This document shows positions 44,398 to 55,701 of a stretch of DNA of 64,000 bases, one piece after another. The stretch lies in assembly GCA_020746835.1 (NCBI GenBank), contig JAGPNK010000003.1, forward strand, positions 1,860,001 through 1,924,000. Direction: 5' to 3'. Numbering within the stretch: position 1 is the stretch's first letter; every line of letters begins with the position of its first letter. The notes under the pieces were generated by a model. The model was not told where the DNA came from. It ran no database searches and saw nothing but the letters and a program-made list of their open reading frames with translations. This DNA comes from Stachybotrys elegans. Its lineage: Eukaryota > Ascomycota > Sordariomycetes > Hypocreales > Stachybotryaceae. Position numbers and translations under genes: made by a program.

Positions 44398-45412
44398 TCA
44401 GGTAGAGTAGTGTGCCACGTAACCAACCTCCATCATGGAGCCGTATCCGTCATGGGTGTTGCCGTCAGGGTAACCGGGCTGTCAATATGTTAGCCTCTGC
44501 CATAAGGGGGTTTCAAGTGTCAAAGGAGCTTACCCAGTTACCGCCAACTGCGACGTTGAGGATGAAGAACAGAGGCGACTGGGCAAGTCGCCACCAGACA
44601 GTTGGGTTGTTGACCCTCCAGCCGTAGACGCGGTGGAACTCGCGTCCGTCCATGAACCAAGCAATGCTCTGGTCGGCCCAGTTGCCAGGGCGGCGGTCGA
44701 TCTCGACACGCCACGTGTGCCAGCCTTGATCAGGGATGCCGATGGTGCTGCCGATTCCATTGCCTTCGTTGCAGGCGCCTCCGGGGTAGACATCGCAGTG
44801 GATGGTTCCGTGTCCGGTGAGAATTCCATTGACCGTCTCCAAGATGTCAATCTCTCCGCACTCGGGCCAAGGAGTTCCCTGGCGGATGGCCTGCCCAAGC
44901 ATCCACCAGGCGGGCCAGATGCCTCGCTTGTTGGTCGTTGGGCTGCCGCCAAAGCGGAGGACGGCTTCCACGCGAGTCAGTCTTCCCTCTCCCGGGGTAA
45001 AGACGCTGGAGATGGTTAGCAAGGGGCTTCGCGCCTTACACGGATCCTTGGCCTTACTATTTGCTCTCAACACGACCAGAAGTCCAACCTCGCAAAGCAG
45101 AGCCATCACGCCACTGGGCAAGGGTTAGTAAAGGGATATGAGGTGGTCGAGGATGAGGAAACTCACTGGAACCAGCTGCAGAGTCTCGCCGCCGCTGAGC
45201 TGCATGTTGCGGGTGCTGGAAGTGTAGATCTGAAGCTCGGCGTTTACACCGAGATCTCCAGTGACATAGTTCCAGTTGTTGCCATTGGGGAGTGTTCCTC
45301 CTCCACCAACAAAGTTATCCTGGAAGATGCGAGTGAAGCCACCATACTGTGGCGCCTCCCAGGCCAGGACAGCCGTAGGGAGGAGAGCGGAAAGGAACGT
45401 CGAGTAATGCAT
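44398..45412 (-). CDS. GH16 endo-beta-glucanase, secreted
   Basis: Four exons on the minus strand: 45412-45167, 45113-45058, 45005-44534, 44478-44398; 284 aa. Signal peptide of about 17 residues ends AVLAW. The GH16 core is clear: WTSGRVES, the active site CGEIDILE with E152 (nucleophile), D154 and E157 (acid/base), then HTWRVEIDRRP..I.WFMDGREFHRV and FFILNVAVGGNW. This eGH16-type fold cuts beta-1,3- or beta-1,3/1,4-glucan, in the fungus's own wall or in plant and microbial walls. Normal length for a single-domain secreted enzyme. No GPI signal at the C-terminus. Confidence 0.95.
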
Positions 45413-48079
45413 ATTGGGGAGCAGATAAGGCTAAAGGAGTGACTGTAGATCGAGAGCCGTGCTGATCTGATCGGCCCGAGGATTCGAGAGAGGGATCAGC
45501 GCAGCCAGAGGATCTTTAAGTAGTTACGGGCGGAAGGACGCGCAAAGCTCCTATACCACTGTTTCGGAAGGTCCCTAGGCAAGCTGGGCACTTGAGCATG
45601 CCTCCTGAGGGATCTTGGCCAGTCATGGTAATATGAATCATCAGGGGTGTGTCCCGTGCATTATCTTTGGTAGAAAAGCAACATGCGAGAGCACAGGCGC
45701 CGGCATCACGGTTCGAAGTGTTCACGGACGGCTACCACTGGCAGGTGGTCCTCGGTAGCATTGAAGAGGGGGCCCATCAGGGGGGGGACAACCAGATGGC
45801 AATGCGGGCTCGAGCAAGGGGGGACTGTGACCCTAGCGCAGGAACATATGCAGGTTTGGCAAAGGGCCGATGTGGCAGAGAGTGCATTTGCGCACACGTG
45901 CTTGGGATTGGGCGCGAGCCCCCATGTCAGATGAGAGGCCAAGAGGGCTGTCATTTCATTGCAGCGTGGATGAGCCTGGAAGGCAAAAGAAACGAGATGA
46001 AAACATTTTTTTTTCAGCAGCCTCAGAGTGAGTCTCGACGTTTGGCATCCCGGTGTTTGGTGCCGGCTGTTTCAACGCGGGACGAGAAACGGCCAGGTCT
46101 GCGCAGCCATTGGATAGTCGAAACCAGAGTCAAATATCAGACGCGCGGCACAGGTTCTTGTTCATGCAACCGTGCAATCTGGGGCAATGCTCCAATCAGC
46201 GGGCAGGGCAGGGGAGGATTCACACGTCTTGTCAACTCCCTAATCTAGCGTCGAGCTCGGTGCTTTTTCTTGATTCGATGGAGCCCCCCCAGCAAGTGAG
46301 AGTAGGAGATGTCAGGGGGTTGCGCCCAGAGCCCCACGATCAACTTTGTCCTGTCCTGTCCTGGCCTATGCCCGTCAGGACAGGTGGCCCCCTTCCCAAA
46401 GGCACTCCGACCCATGTGATAGCCGCGATGCATGAAAGAGATCAAGAGTCGTCGATCAAGTGCTCCGCCTGCGTGGACAGTTTACTCCGCTACTCGTTGA
46501 TCTCCCGCCGAGGAGAAAACTTGGCTTTTGCAGCCCACATGGGCCTGGACTTGTCTCAGACTTACGTACATACATACATACACACGCACATACACGCACA
46601 TACACGCCTATGTGCGGATACATTGGCGACTCGCAAGTCATGCCCATCTTTGCGCAAAAGATATGGATGGGGGTTTCCTGTTTAGGCAGTTCGCATATCG
46701 CCGATTCCGACATGCGCGTCCATGGGAACCCAATGTGAATGCCGAGAAAGAAGCATCCCACGTCGCGAGAGGCGAATGAGCCCCTCTCGGTTTTTCTGGT
46801 TCGGAGCAGTAGCGTGACAGGGACCCGGGACGGTCCTATGGAATGGGAATGGGCGGCCGCGCCCACCATGGGTTCATGTATTCGTGGAACCGTCCCATCC
46901 CATCGTCCCGTGGCGCTGCCCATTTGAGGGATGCATCAGAGCTGCCTCTTTGAGTATGCCGGACTGAATTTTTCCTTTGCAAATCTCTGATGGCTATGGT
47001 TCATCTCAACATTCGAGATTGCGACATGGCCAGATCCACTGCCACGGCTGCGCTGCACTGCAATCATGGTGATCACTCCCTATTGCGGGAGGCTGCAAGT
47101 TCCCCGTCTCGTGCCGACGGCCCAGATGCCATATTCGCGATGCTGTTCATGTAGACAGCGCCGATCCGCTTCATGGCCTTCGGATCGCAGAGCGTGACTT
47201 GAATGATCGACGACCAACTTCCCCGCGTTTGCACAAGCAGTACTAGTCCCCAGGCTTTCGGTGAGCCGTCTCTTTTTTGCTCATGGGATTCAGAGAAGTG
47301 CCGTGTGGGGGGTCACGCGAGACGGCCAGAGGCATCGCACGTGGCTCCCACCCTCCGGTATTCCTGCATACATACATGCATACTTACTCCTCCAGTTCCT
47401 CTCCGCCGGACGTAACGTGTCATGTACCGCCGCCCAAAACTCCGACGACTGGCCCACGATCCGGGACTGAAGCAGCCGACCCAATAACCGGGGCCAAGAG
47501 AGCATACGTTGGTCCGTCCCCACGCATCACACTCGTAGTTTATTCCTCGTGCGTAACGTTTGTACGGGTCTCGACTCTTGACCTTCCGCTCTGGCTGTGT
47601 TATCGCACACTGCTTGCTTGCTTGCAACGCAACCCCATCGACAGATCCCCTGGTACATTGACGGAAACCGGTAGGTGATGTACCCGAAAAAGCTTGGCGG
47701 GATTTTCCTCGGGCTTGGCCGTTATAAATATAGGATAACCATGGTCGACATGTGATAAAGCCACGGTCTCGTCTTTGGGGTACCTGATTCTATGGTCTAC
47801 CCAGGCTCAGATCAAGAGGGATTTCTGCAATATTACTAGGCACGATATATTGTCTATATGGTGTGGGAGCAGCTCATATCACTGCCATGCTGCTATTATG
47901 CACTGCATTATCTACCTCACGGTCATAGAGCAATTATGTCACGGGAAGCTCATGCAATGTGTATTCACCGCCCCTCATAAGCAGCGGGAATTCACTTGAC
48001 AGCAAGACAAGCCAAGCCATTGAGCGATATACACTGCTATTCCGCCCAAGATCGTATTGATCGACAGACAAGCCAACAC
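45413..48079. other. Long gene-free region (2.7 kb)
   Basis: Frames up to 210 aa occur (45649-46248, 46053-46685) but are Arg/Cys-rich without domains and overlap on both strands, as expected by chance in GC-rich DNA. A CATA/CACG-rich simple repeat lies at 46566-46605. No RNA gene recognised. It may carry regulatory DNA or genes whose exons are too short to see. Confidence 0.5.
46566..46605. repeat. Simple repeat (ACAT/ACAC rich)
   Basis: Imperfect microsatellite of CATA and CACGCACATA units in the gene-free region. Confidence 0.8.
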
Positions 48080-49053
48080 TTAGACCTGTGTCTTTGCCAT
48101 TGTCTCCTCGGCCTCTTTCTTCCACTCTTCGCGCCATCGAGATAGAGGAGACCTTCCGTGCACAATGTCCCCCACAGACCATAGCATGCGTTTCTTGTCG
48201 GTCTCCTCAGAAACATCGTTGTCGGGACAGATGATATAGAACTGGTCATCTACCATCTTGTTGAACATGTACTCAGCAACTTGCTCCGGCGCCCACGCTC
48301 CTGCAGGCTTTTCCTTGCCCTGTCCGCCTCCAGTCTATTTGGCATGTTAACAACCCGATCGGCCTCCCGTCACGAGAAAAGGGATTTAGTCTTACCAAAC
48401 CGGTGAATGTCCAACCGGGTACAAGCAAATGAACGCTGGTGTTGCTACCCTTGAGTTCGTAGCTCAGCTGCTCTGCAAGTGACTTGACAGCGGCCTTGGA
48501 CGCGTTGTAGGCGGGGTTTCCTGGAGGATTGGTGATACCTTGCTTGCTCCCTGTGATGACAATAGCAGTTCTTTTCGACTCTGCTGCCTTTTTCACTGTG
48601 GGCAAGAAGGTGTTGACCCCATGCAAAACTCCAAACAGGTTGGTTTCCAGAGTCTAGAGGAAGTGTTAGGCCTGTACTTTTGCCTTCATGCAACATAGAA
48701 GTAGTACTTACAGTTCTGAAGTAGTCGTGGTCTCCCCAACCCCCCTTCATGCCCATGCCGGCATTGAGAACGAGAAGCTCGATGCTTCCCACCTCCGCTG
48801 TGACCAGCTCTTGCAGCTTTGACCAGTCCTCTAGTTTACTCACATCGGCTGTGAAGGACTTGACGGTGGGTGAGTCCGAAACATCAGAAATGTCAGATAC
48901 TGCTGCCTTGAGAGCTTCTTCGTTACGGTCGACGAGCAATAGGTTCATGCCCTTGCCCTTGCACAATTTGGCTATGGCCAGGCCAACACCGGAGGCTCCC
49001 CCAGTGATGAGAGCTGTGGAGCCCTGAGCGAACACAGTCTTACTGTCAGACAT
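48080..49053 (-). CDS. Short-chain dehydrogenase/reductase
   Basis: Three exons on the minus strand: 49053-48712, 48653-48396, 48334-48080; 284 aa. Classical SDR: TGGASGVG nucleotide motif (residues 17-24), VDRNEEA pointing to NAD(H) preference (Asp after beta-2), LVLNAGMG, and catalytic S150, Y163 and K167 (YNASK). PGWTFTGL follows. The C-terminal lobe has SPLSRWREEW. Substrate not predictable. A longer frame from 49125 would add 24 residues; 49053 gives the normal distance to the glycine motif. Its neighbours (ammonium transporter, GH16) do not suggest a pathway. Confidence 0.93.
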
Positions 49054-49513
49054 GATATGAAACGATGCGCTATAAGGGGACTGGGAATGTTGAAGTGAGT
49101 TGATAGCTGGCAAAAGGAAATCCAATGCCTATGACGCGAGGTAAGCGGGGGACGCGGGGCGAAAACAACCCCTCCGTTAACTCCGTCAGTTACTGAACCA
49201 GGACCACTCAAGACCCTCGCATATCTCCGCCTTCCATTTGAGCAGCACATGGCTGAACCGGCATTCATGCTGCGCCGTGGCCGCCCAAGCATGATGCTAC
49301 CGCAATTCTTTTCACGTTATTCATGGTTCGCTAACGAAACACAAGCCCTACTTGGCTTTTGGTGCTCTCCCAGAAGAGGAGCGTGTACTATTCTATGCTA
49401 GACTTCTATGTTTGTACATAATATCGCAGGAAAGGCAGCTTCAGTTTTGGTTCTCATGCTCAACAGTTCGGTGCCGATAAGCAGGAAGCAGCTTACAGTT
49501 ACAGAAAAGCCGC
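49054..49513. other. Intergenic, no gene seen
   Basis: 460 nt between the SDR start and the transporter 3' end. Nothing recognised. Confidence 0.5.
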
Positions 49514-51087
49514 CTACTCCAGCTGCGGGGAAGATCCATTGAGAGGCATGTATTCCTCTTCATCGGGATGGAGGTACTCGCAAAGAGTCTCTTCTGTTTC
49601 ATTTGTATCCAGCCCTGCAGCGACATGCCTTGAACCTGTCAGTATTGTCTATTATTGGGCACAGTTAAACCACTTACTTATCGACAGCCAGCACTTCGAA
49701 GCCAGGAATGCAATCGATCAGCGCGATGATTGCAAATGATCCGATGCCGGACCAAAGAAACCCAATGAGGGCCTCAACGAGCTGTATGCCCAATTGCTTG
49801 ATGTTGCCGTCAAAGAAGACACCGCCGACAATATCGACCTCACCGTACGCCGCAACTTCTTTTTGAGCAAAGAGACCCGTACAAACCGTTGCGAGGACGC
49901 CACCGACACAGTGAGTAGCAAAGGTGTCGCCATTGTCGACCCAGCGGAACCGTTGGGCCACCATTGTGGATTTAATCCGCAGCGCTTGCCGGCATACCAG
50001 TGCACCTATAACGCCCAGAAAGAAGGACGTATTGAGGTCGACGAACCCCGCAGCCGGCGTGATCATGACCAAACCCGAAATAGCACCCATGAAAATAGCA
50101 TCAATGGACCAACGGCCCGTCTCAAAGAAAGCCATGAGAGCCCAAGTCAGCGCACCGGCCGAGGCGCAGAGGTTCGTCACAGCAAGCGCCATGAGCGACT
50201 GGAAAGAGAGCGTGAGTGTCGTCCCCGCGTCAAAGGCAAGCCAGGAGCCCCAGATGATGATGAGAGCCAGCAGCTGGTAGAAGGAGTTTCCCGGGCGGTG
50301 TAGGCGAATATGCGACGGTGTTCTAGAGCTGGACTTTCGAGATCGGAAGATGGGATAAGACAGGTACAGACTGACGGCTGTAGCAGTTGCCCCTGAGCAG
50401 ATGTGGACCGGCGTTCCTATTCAGTCAGTTCACGTCCGCCATGCAAGAGGTAGACGTAAAGGGCTCACCTCCTGCAAAGTCTAAAACTCCCAACTCATTT
50501 CCAAGAAAGCCCCCTCCCCAGACCATATGAGCCAATGGACAATAAATAAAAGTCGACCATAACTTGGACACAGTTAGTCTTTGCTCCCAGCATCCTCAAA
50601 TAATTGGCGAATAGCGACTTACGAAGATGAAGGGTATGACGGGCAGAAGCCTCCCACGCTCAATGAACCCCCCAACAGCAATGGCGCACACAGTGGCCTC
50701 GAAGACGAGCTGGAATTGACTAAAGAGGAGTGCAGGAATGGTTCCGATGGGCTCGGCCAGCACCCCTCGATGGAATACGTGGCTGAAGTCGCCAAAGACG
50801 GCGCCGCCCTCGCCGTAAGCCAGCGTGTATCCGACAATCCACCATTGTATCGAGCATGTCATGATGACCAGCACGGCCGGGATGGCGCTGGCAAGTCCAT
50901 TGTACTTCCAGGCATACCCGCCGTACGCGATGCCGACCTGCTACGCGTCAGTCAAGGTCGGGGATCGGGTTGAGGAGACACTGACGGTCGGGACAATTGT
51001 CCAGCAGATGCAGGTACACACAATGATGAAGAGAGTGTCGGTCCTGTCGCAATTGGCCCAGTCCTCCAACACAGTGCTGGCCGCCAT
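49514..51087 (-). CDS. Ammonium transporter (Amt/Mep family)
   Basis: Five exons on the minus strand: 51087-50986, 50937-50623, 50562-50469, 50416-49678, 49628-49514; 454 aa. Eleven hydrophobic helices. Signatures are [58 protein letters not shown] and [13 protein letters not shown]. The pore His pair is expected in VHICSG and FATHCVGG. First intron has a gtcagt donor. The last intron was placed with acceptor TTCAAG because it opens an acidic tail ending [14 protein letters not shown]; the nearer GACAG acceptor would stop after a few residues. It moves ammonium across the plasma membrane under nitrogen control. Confidence 0.93.
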
Positions 51088-51604
51088 GTTGACGGAGAGT
51101 TTCCCAGGGTCGCAAGCCTACAAGCACCGGTATATTCAGGGAGAGGTTCACCTCAGGACGTGTTGGAGAAGAGCAGAAAAACAGCCCCGCCTGGAATGGC
51201 TCGCTGCATTCCTGATCAACGTCAGCCTGTACGACATTGTTTGAGATAAGGCCCTGGTCGGTTGACGCAACGGGGATTGCCTTATCTCTCCTGCTCGGCG
51301 CTGTGGTTGGTTGGCCTCTTAGCAGCTGAGACAAGCTAGCCGGAAGTGGGCACAAATATGCACTTCCCTGCTTCACTGATAACAGGGAACCCGAAATAGT
51401 TGACGTCGGCTTCAGTATTTCTTGAAGTTTGACGATGATACACAAATGGTGTTGACTATACAAGCAGCCAGAAATCCTTGAGACAACATGAACCAGCCCT
51501 TTATCTGCTGCCTCCATCTACAACAGCGAATACCATAGCAGGACCTTTTGTTAAGAGCTTCCAAACTCATTACCAACAGCCGTGTTGCCAACGATGAACC
51601 CTCT
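51088..51604. other. Intergenic, no gene seen
   Basis: 517 nt upstream of the transporter and downstream of the YCII gene. Nothing recognised. Confidence 0.5.
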
Positions 51605-52042
51605 TCAGAATATCCCCTTCTCTATCTCCTTCCTCAACTCAATCTCCCGCTTCTTCTGCCCCTCCGTCATACTAAAGTCCGCCAGCTCGCTGACCCTTCT
51701 CAACTCCACTTCGGCATTCTGCTTGCCTCGGAAGGGAATCCTCGTGGCCCAATCCAGGGCTTCTTCGGCATTCTTGACTTGTATGAGCCACCACCCAGAT
51801 ATGGTCGACTGCTGCTGCAGATCAAACGGCCCCAGTAGAAGTTCGGGCTTGTCCGTTGTGTCGGAGAAGCGAAGCCTGTATCCCTCCTCGGATGTTGGGC
51901 GTAGACCTTCGCCGCCGAGGAGGATGCCGGCAGAGTGCATCTCCTCATTGAACTTGGCAACGGCGGAGAGCGTTTCCGGCGCTGCGGTGCCCTTGCCTTC
52001 GGTCGTAGGGGTTGCCTTGATCAGGATAGCGTAGCGCGGCAT
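51605..52042 (-). CDS. YCII-related domain protein
   Basis: Single exon, 145 aa from ATG 52042; an in-frame ATG at 52093 would add 17 residues. The YCII fold (PF03795, ferredoxin-like alpha+beta) shows MPRYAILIKAT at the N-terminus, GILLGGEGLRPTSE, LLLGPFDLQQQSTISGWWLI and VKNAEEALDWATRIPF, ending with an E-L-R-RV strand. The family is close to bacterial DGPF/YCII proteins and its role is unsettled; in bacteria such genes accompany extracytoplasmic sigma factors. The charged C-terminal helix is an addition. Cytosolic. Confidence 0.9.
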   Translation of the reverse strand: MPRYAILIKATPTTEGKGTAAPETLSAVAKFNEEMHSAGILLGGEGLRPTSEEGYRLRFSDTTDKPELLLGPFDLQQQSTISGWWLIQVKNAEEALDWATRIPFRGKQNAEVELRRVSELADFSMTEGQKKREIELRKEIEKGIF

Positions 52043-52787
52043 GATTGCTGGGCCAGTATAATGCGATGAACTTGATGTCGCGTCAGACCCCAAGATGTAT
52101 CCCCTTCAACAATGTCGCTTATTCCAAGAGTCAGATAGCCTCTGAGGATTGGTATGAGCGGGGAAGAGATGTCTGCATGGGCGATCAGCAGCTGGGCTCG
52201 GTTGGACTAGTAGCGTCTGGCGCGTGGCGTTCACCAGCCAATACCAAGAAGGGTTGAAGTGATCACATGATAACTTTACCTCAGGCTGACAGTGTTGGAT
52301 GATCTGAATACCTTGCCTAATCCTCACGTAAATAGGTCCACCAATGACACGTAACAGTCGTTTGGTTGGCTGTCATTGATGATGAAAGGACACTTGCCAA
52401 ACCTTAGCTACATATCCAGCATGCCGTACCACTGTTTCCCAGGATCAAAATTACGAGAGAACATAATGGCTATTCAGCAGTAGCCTTGTGCTGTCAACTT
52501 TCCCCGGATTACATGGAGTAGTCTTATCTAGGGGTGTTTTTAGCCCAGCACATCATATTAGTGATGCTTGGCTCATGGATATCCGGAACAGTGTATTATT
52601 TGACTGGCTAAGAGGCCTTTTGGCGTTCCTGGCTTTACTATCCCCCTCATCCCCAAATATTACTTCCCCCCCCATCCTCAAATATTACCCCCTCGTCATC
52701 TCCAAATACTTTTCCTCCTCCACCCTATTTATCCACCATCACCCACCCTCGCTTTCACCAAGCCCAGTTGGCCCAGTGTGCTCGAAT
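52043..52787. other. Intergenic, no gene seen
   Basis: About 0.75 kb including a C/T-rich stretch (52635-52760) just after the stop of the Tyr-rich protein gene. Nothing else recognised. Confidence 0.5.
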
Positions 52788-53424
52788 TTACTCCTCGGCC
52801 GCGTCCTCATCTCGTCGGTAGTAGTTGTACTTACCGTAGCCGCCAGCAGGCTTAGGATAGTTGCCGTAGCTGCCGTACTTGCCGTAGCCACCAGGACGCT
52901 TCTCGTACTTGCCGTAGTCGCCGTACTTTCCGTAAGGGTTGGGAGCAGCAGCACTCGTAGTAGGGGGAGGAGGTCGGTAAGTAGTGGTCGTAGTAACGGG
53001 AGCCCGAGTCACAGTCGTAGTGGGAGGAGGGGGGCGGTAAGTAGTGGTAGTAGTGGGAGGAGGGGGCCGGTAGGTAGTAGTCGTAGTAGGGGGAACCAGA
53101 GTATAAGTCGTAGTCGAGGTCGTGGTGACGGCAACCTTCGTGTATGGAGGAGGAAAGACCTTAGGAGGAAAGACCTTCTTGTAATCACCGTAGTGCTGGT
53201 ACTACAAAGCCAAAGCCGGTCAGTTCTGTCGACGGCGCAGTATAAAATCCAACTTTGGGGATCTCCGGTGGTTTGCATACCTTGTTGTACTTGTACTTTC
53301 CATACTTGGCGTATCCGCCTCGCTTGTCCATGGCCTCGGGGGCAGCATCAGCATCAGCATCAGCAACTGGTGCAGCCAGCAGGAAAGGGACCGCGGCGAG
53401 AATGGTGAAGAGAGTGAACTTCAT
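52788..53424 (-). CDS. Secreted Tyr/Gly-rich protein with dibasic sites (possible peptide precursor)
   Basis: Two exons on the minus strand: 53424-53281 and 53201-52788; 185 aa. Signal peptide of about 18 residues (ends LLAAPV). An acidic propeptide runs to MDKR, a KEX2 site. Next is a Tyr/Lys/Gly block (GGYAKYGKYKYNK). A central Thr/Pro repeat follows with three copies of TTTTTYRPPPP. The C-terminal block has GKYG/GYGKY repeats, with EKR and YRR as further dibasic sites. About 24 tyrosines in the mature part. It may be a wall or surface protein cross-linked through tyrosine. It is divergent from a UstYa-like gene, so a peptide precursor role is possible. TATAAA on the minus strand at 53564-53569. 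Confidence 0.8.
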
Positions 53425-54593
53425 TTTTTCTCTCTTTTTTTCTTTTTTGGTATATGTTGCAGCGAGTGTGTTGAGGGGGTTTATAGATGGTTGCTTAAGT
53501 TGTTTTGATGGGTGGTGGTGATCGAGAGGATTGAATCCCCAAGACTGGGAAGTGAGGCCTTCCTTTATACTTGATCGGGCCTCCTCCTCCTCGCACTCAA
53601 ACATGATGGTTTCTCACAAAAGGTCTGGAGCAATGTCGCCGCGTCAGACTCTGGACCCCCATCACCAACTCATTTCCACCATGTCATCACACCTCTTCGG
53701 TTCTGCGGCTGCACGATCCAGTCGTCCACGTGAACCAATCACAGCTGTGCAATCCGACTCACCAATTCTCAGCAAGACCCTCGGGAATGGCATCAAAGCA
53801 TGGCATCCCGTAGAACCATCAGATTTCCGCATGCGGCACCGCCACACGCAGGTGGCTTTCGATAGCGCCGGGCTTAACCACGCGGGGAATGCATCACGAA
53901 GCAAGCCCCATGCCCAGCTGGCCCTGTCTTCCCATTGATGATCGTGGAGCTACGCTTCCCTTAGAGCTTATCGAGGACTTTTTTCCGTTACGAACCGCCT
54001 GTGCGAGCCAATGATACCATGGAGCCGGGACGGAATGAGCGGCTCGACTGCCCTTCCGGGAACCAATTACCTGGAATCGAGCACCAATCGAGCGTCAGCT
54101 AGAACCTACGCTGTTCGTCACATTTCCCCTTTGAACTAAGTTTTCATGTCAGCACTCGGGTGGACTTTGTGAGATTGGCCGAGGCTCGATCTAGAAACAC
54201 ATGGAATCAGCACTACTGGCACCACTCGTGAAGGACTCATATTCCGTCATTCACTGGACATATGATGATGAGCTGGAGGGCAGTTTTGGCAGCTGAGGGA
54301 AATTCCTGACGACGCCAACAACGCCCCTTTGCCGCCACCTTCTCCTCACCTTGGCCCCGACACGAATGTCGCGTGATGCTTACTGCTGTAGCCACAGGAG
54401 GTGCATCCCTTGAAAGCATGATCTAGAGCGGATTGGTCATACTTTCCCAAGAATTGAGTGGCAGGGTCAGCTATTTGACTTGAAAATTCGGCTCGCTCGG
54501 TCTCTTTCTCCATTTCCTTCGCAACACTTCCTCCCGACTCCTCCACCCCCCCTTCTTTCATCCATCTTCACCCATCCATTTGCAATTCATAAG
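53425..54593. promoter_or_regulatory. Divergent intergenic region between Tyr-rich protein and fourth UstYa-like gene
   Basis: 1.2 kb between two ATGs. TATAAA (minus) at 53564-53569 for the Tyr-rich gene, and a C/T-rich leader (54500-54570) before the UstYa-like ATG, common in strongly expressed fungal genes. No other gene recognised. Confidence 0.5.
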
Positions 54594-55701
54594 ATGAACA
54601 AAGATTGGGAGGCACAGCAACCGTTGGTGGGTGCTCCTGGGTCAGAGGCTTCTGGCTCAGATGTCGAATTGGCATCGCCACCTCCAGAGCAGAACAGCCC
54701 CAAGCAGAGCAGCCGAAGAAAGGTGCTGCGGCACCTGCCGGCGATTGCGGGTGTTATATTTGCCTGCCTTGGGTCTGCCTGGATTGGGTCACACTACTCT
54801 CCCTATCATTCATTGGATAAAGAATGCTCAGCACATACGGTGCAGTGGTGTAGGTCCCCAAGGCCACCTCAATTCTGGTATCTGGTACTGATATCTGATT
54901 GTCATAGCGCCCGTACTGCGAGATGTATCCATCTCCTACAGACCCCAGCATTTCAACGGCTCGTTCATGCACGAGGACATCTATCGCAAGCCGGGGTCGA
55001 AAGAGGTCGATGAAGCCTGGGAGGCGTTAGGTGTTGACTGTAAGAACGCATATTCCTGTTCATACTATTCGACTTTCTAACTCGCCAGATCGCCCGGGAA
55101 TCATTTCCAAGGAGGACGGCCTGGCTAGTGGTCTTACAGAGTCCTTTGTTCAACGTGCTGACAAGTATGGTGGCGGCTTTATCGTCAACGTGGAAGGCCT
55201 TCACCATTTACACTGCCTGGTATGACTGCATACTGCTGAAAAGGAACTGCTCTAACAGACTATAGAACCTGCTTCGAAAGTCCTTGTACTTCAACTACGA
55301 CAGATACAAAGAAATGAAGCATCATGCCTTTCAGAATGACCCGTACATTCTGCAGTTGCACGTCAGTATGTATATTTCTCTCCCGAGTTATGGTATCCGC
55401 TGACCACGCCAGCTCATTGCCTTGACGCACTGAGACAAGTTCTCATGTGCAACGTCGATACAGGCGTGCTGGGTCAAGTCTGGGTTCACCCGAAGGCGCC
55501 CGCGGCATTCCCCGACTTTAACACCAAACACGTCTGTAAGAACTATAAAGATGTCCAAGCTTGGGCAGAGAAGATCCAGGTACGTATAAGAGACACGGGT
55601 TGCCGAGATTCGCTAATAGTGGTTAGGCTCCGCCAACTGACGAGTTGCCTGAAGATTATCTCGCACCGCCTCCTGGCGATATTGAAGAAGACATTCCTTG
55701 A
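54594..55701 (+). CDS. UstYa-like oxidase (DUF3328), fourth of four
   Basis: Six exons: 54594-54849, 54908-55039, 55089-55219, 55266-55365, 55413-55579, 55627-55701; 286 aa. Basic stretch SSRRK then a membrane helix at about residues 47-66. The lumenal part has EVDEAWEALG, RADKYGGGFIV, the HxxHC motif (HHLHC, H168-C172), the block LRKSLYFNYDRY and THCLDALRQVLMC (H208-C209). The C-terminus is Pro/Glu-rich. It has the most introns of the four copies. Unlike copies 1 and 2 it is not beside a repeat precursor of the IDVADAF kind but is divergent from a tyrosine-rich secreted protein. Function on that protein is a hypothesis. Confidence 0.92.

Noticed and set aside
45649..46685. Two overlapping frames of about 200 aa in the gene-free region
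   Set aside because: Arg/Cys-rich, no domain, no plausible promoter or exon partner, and equally long frames exist on the other strand.
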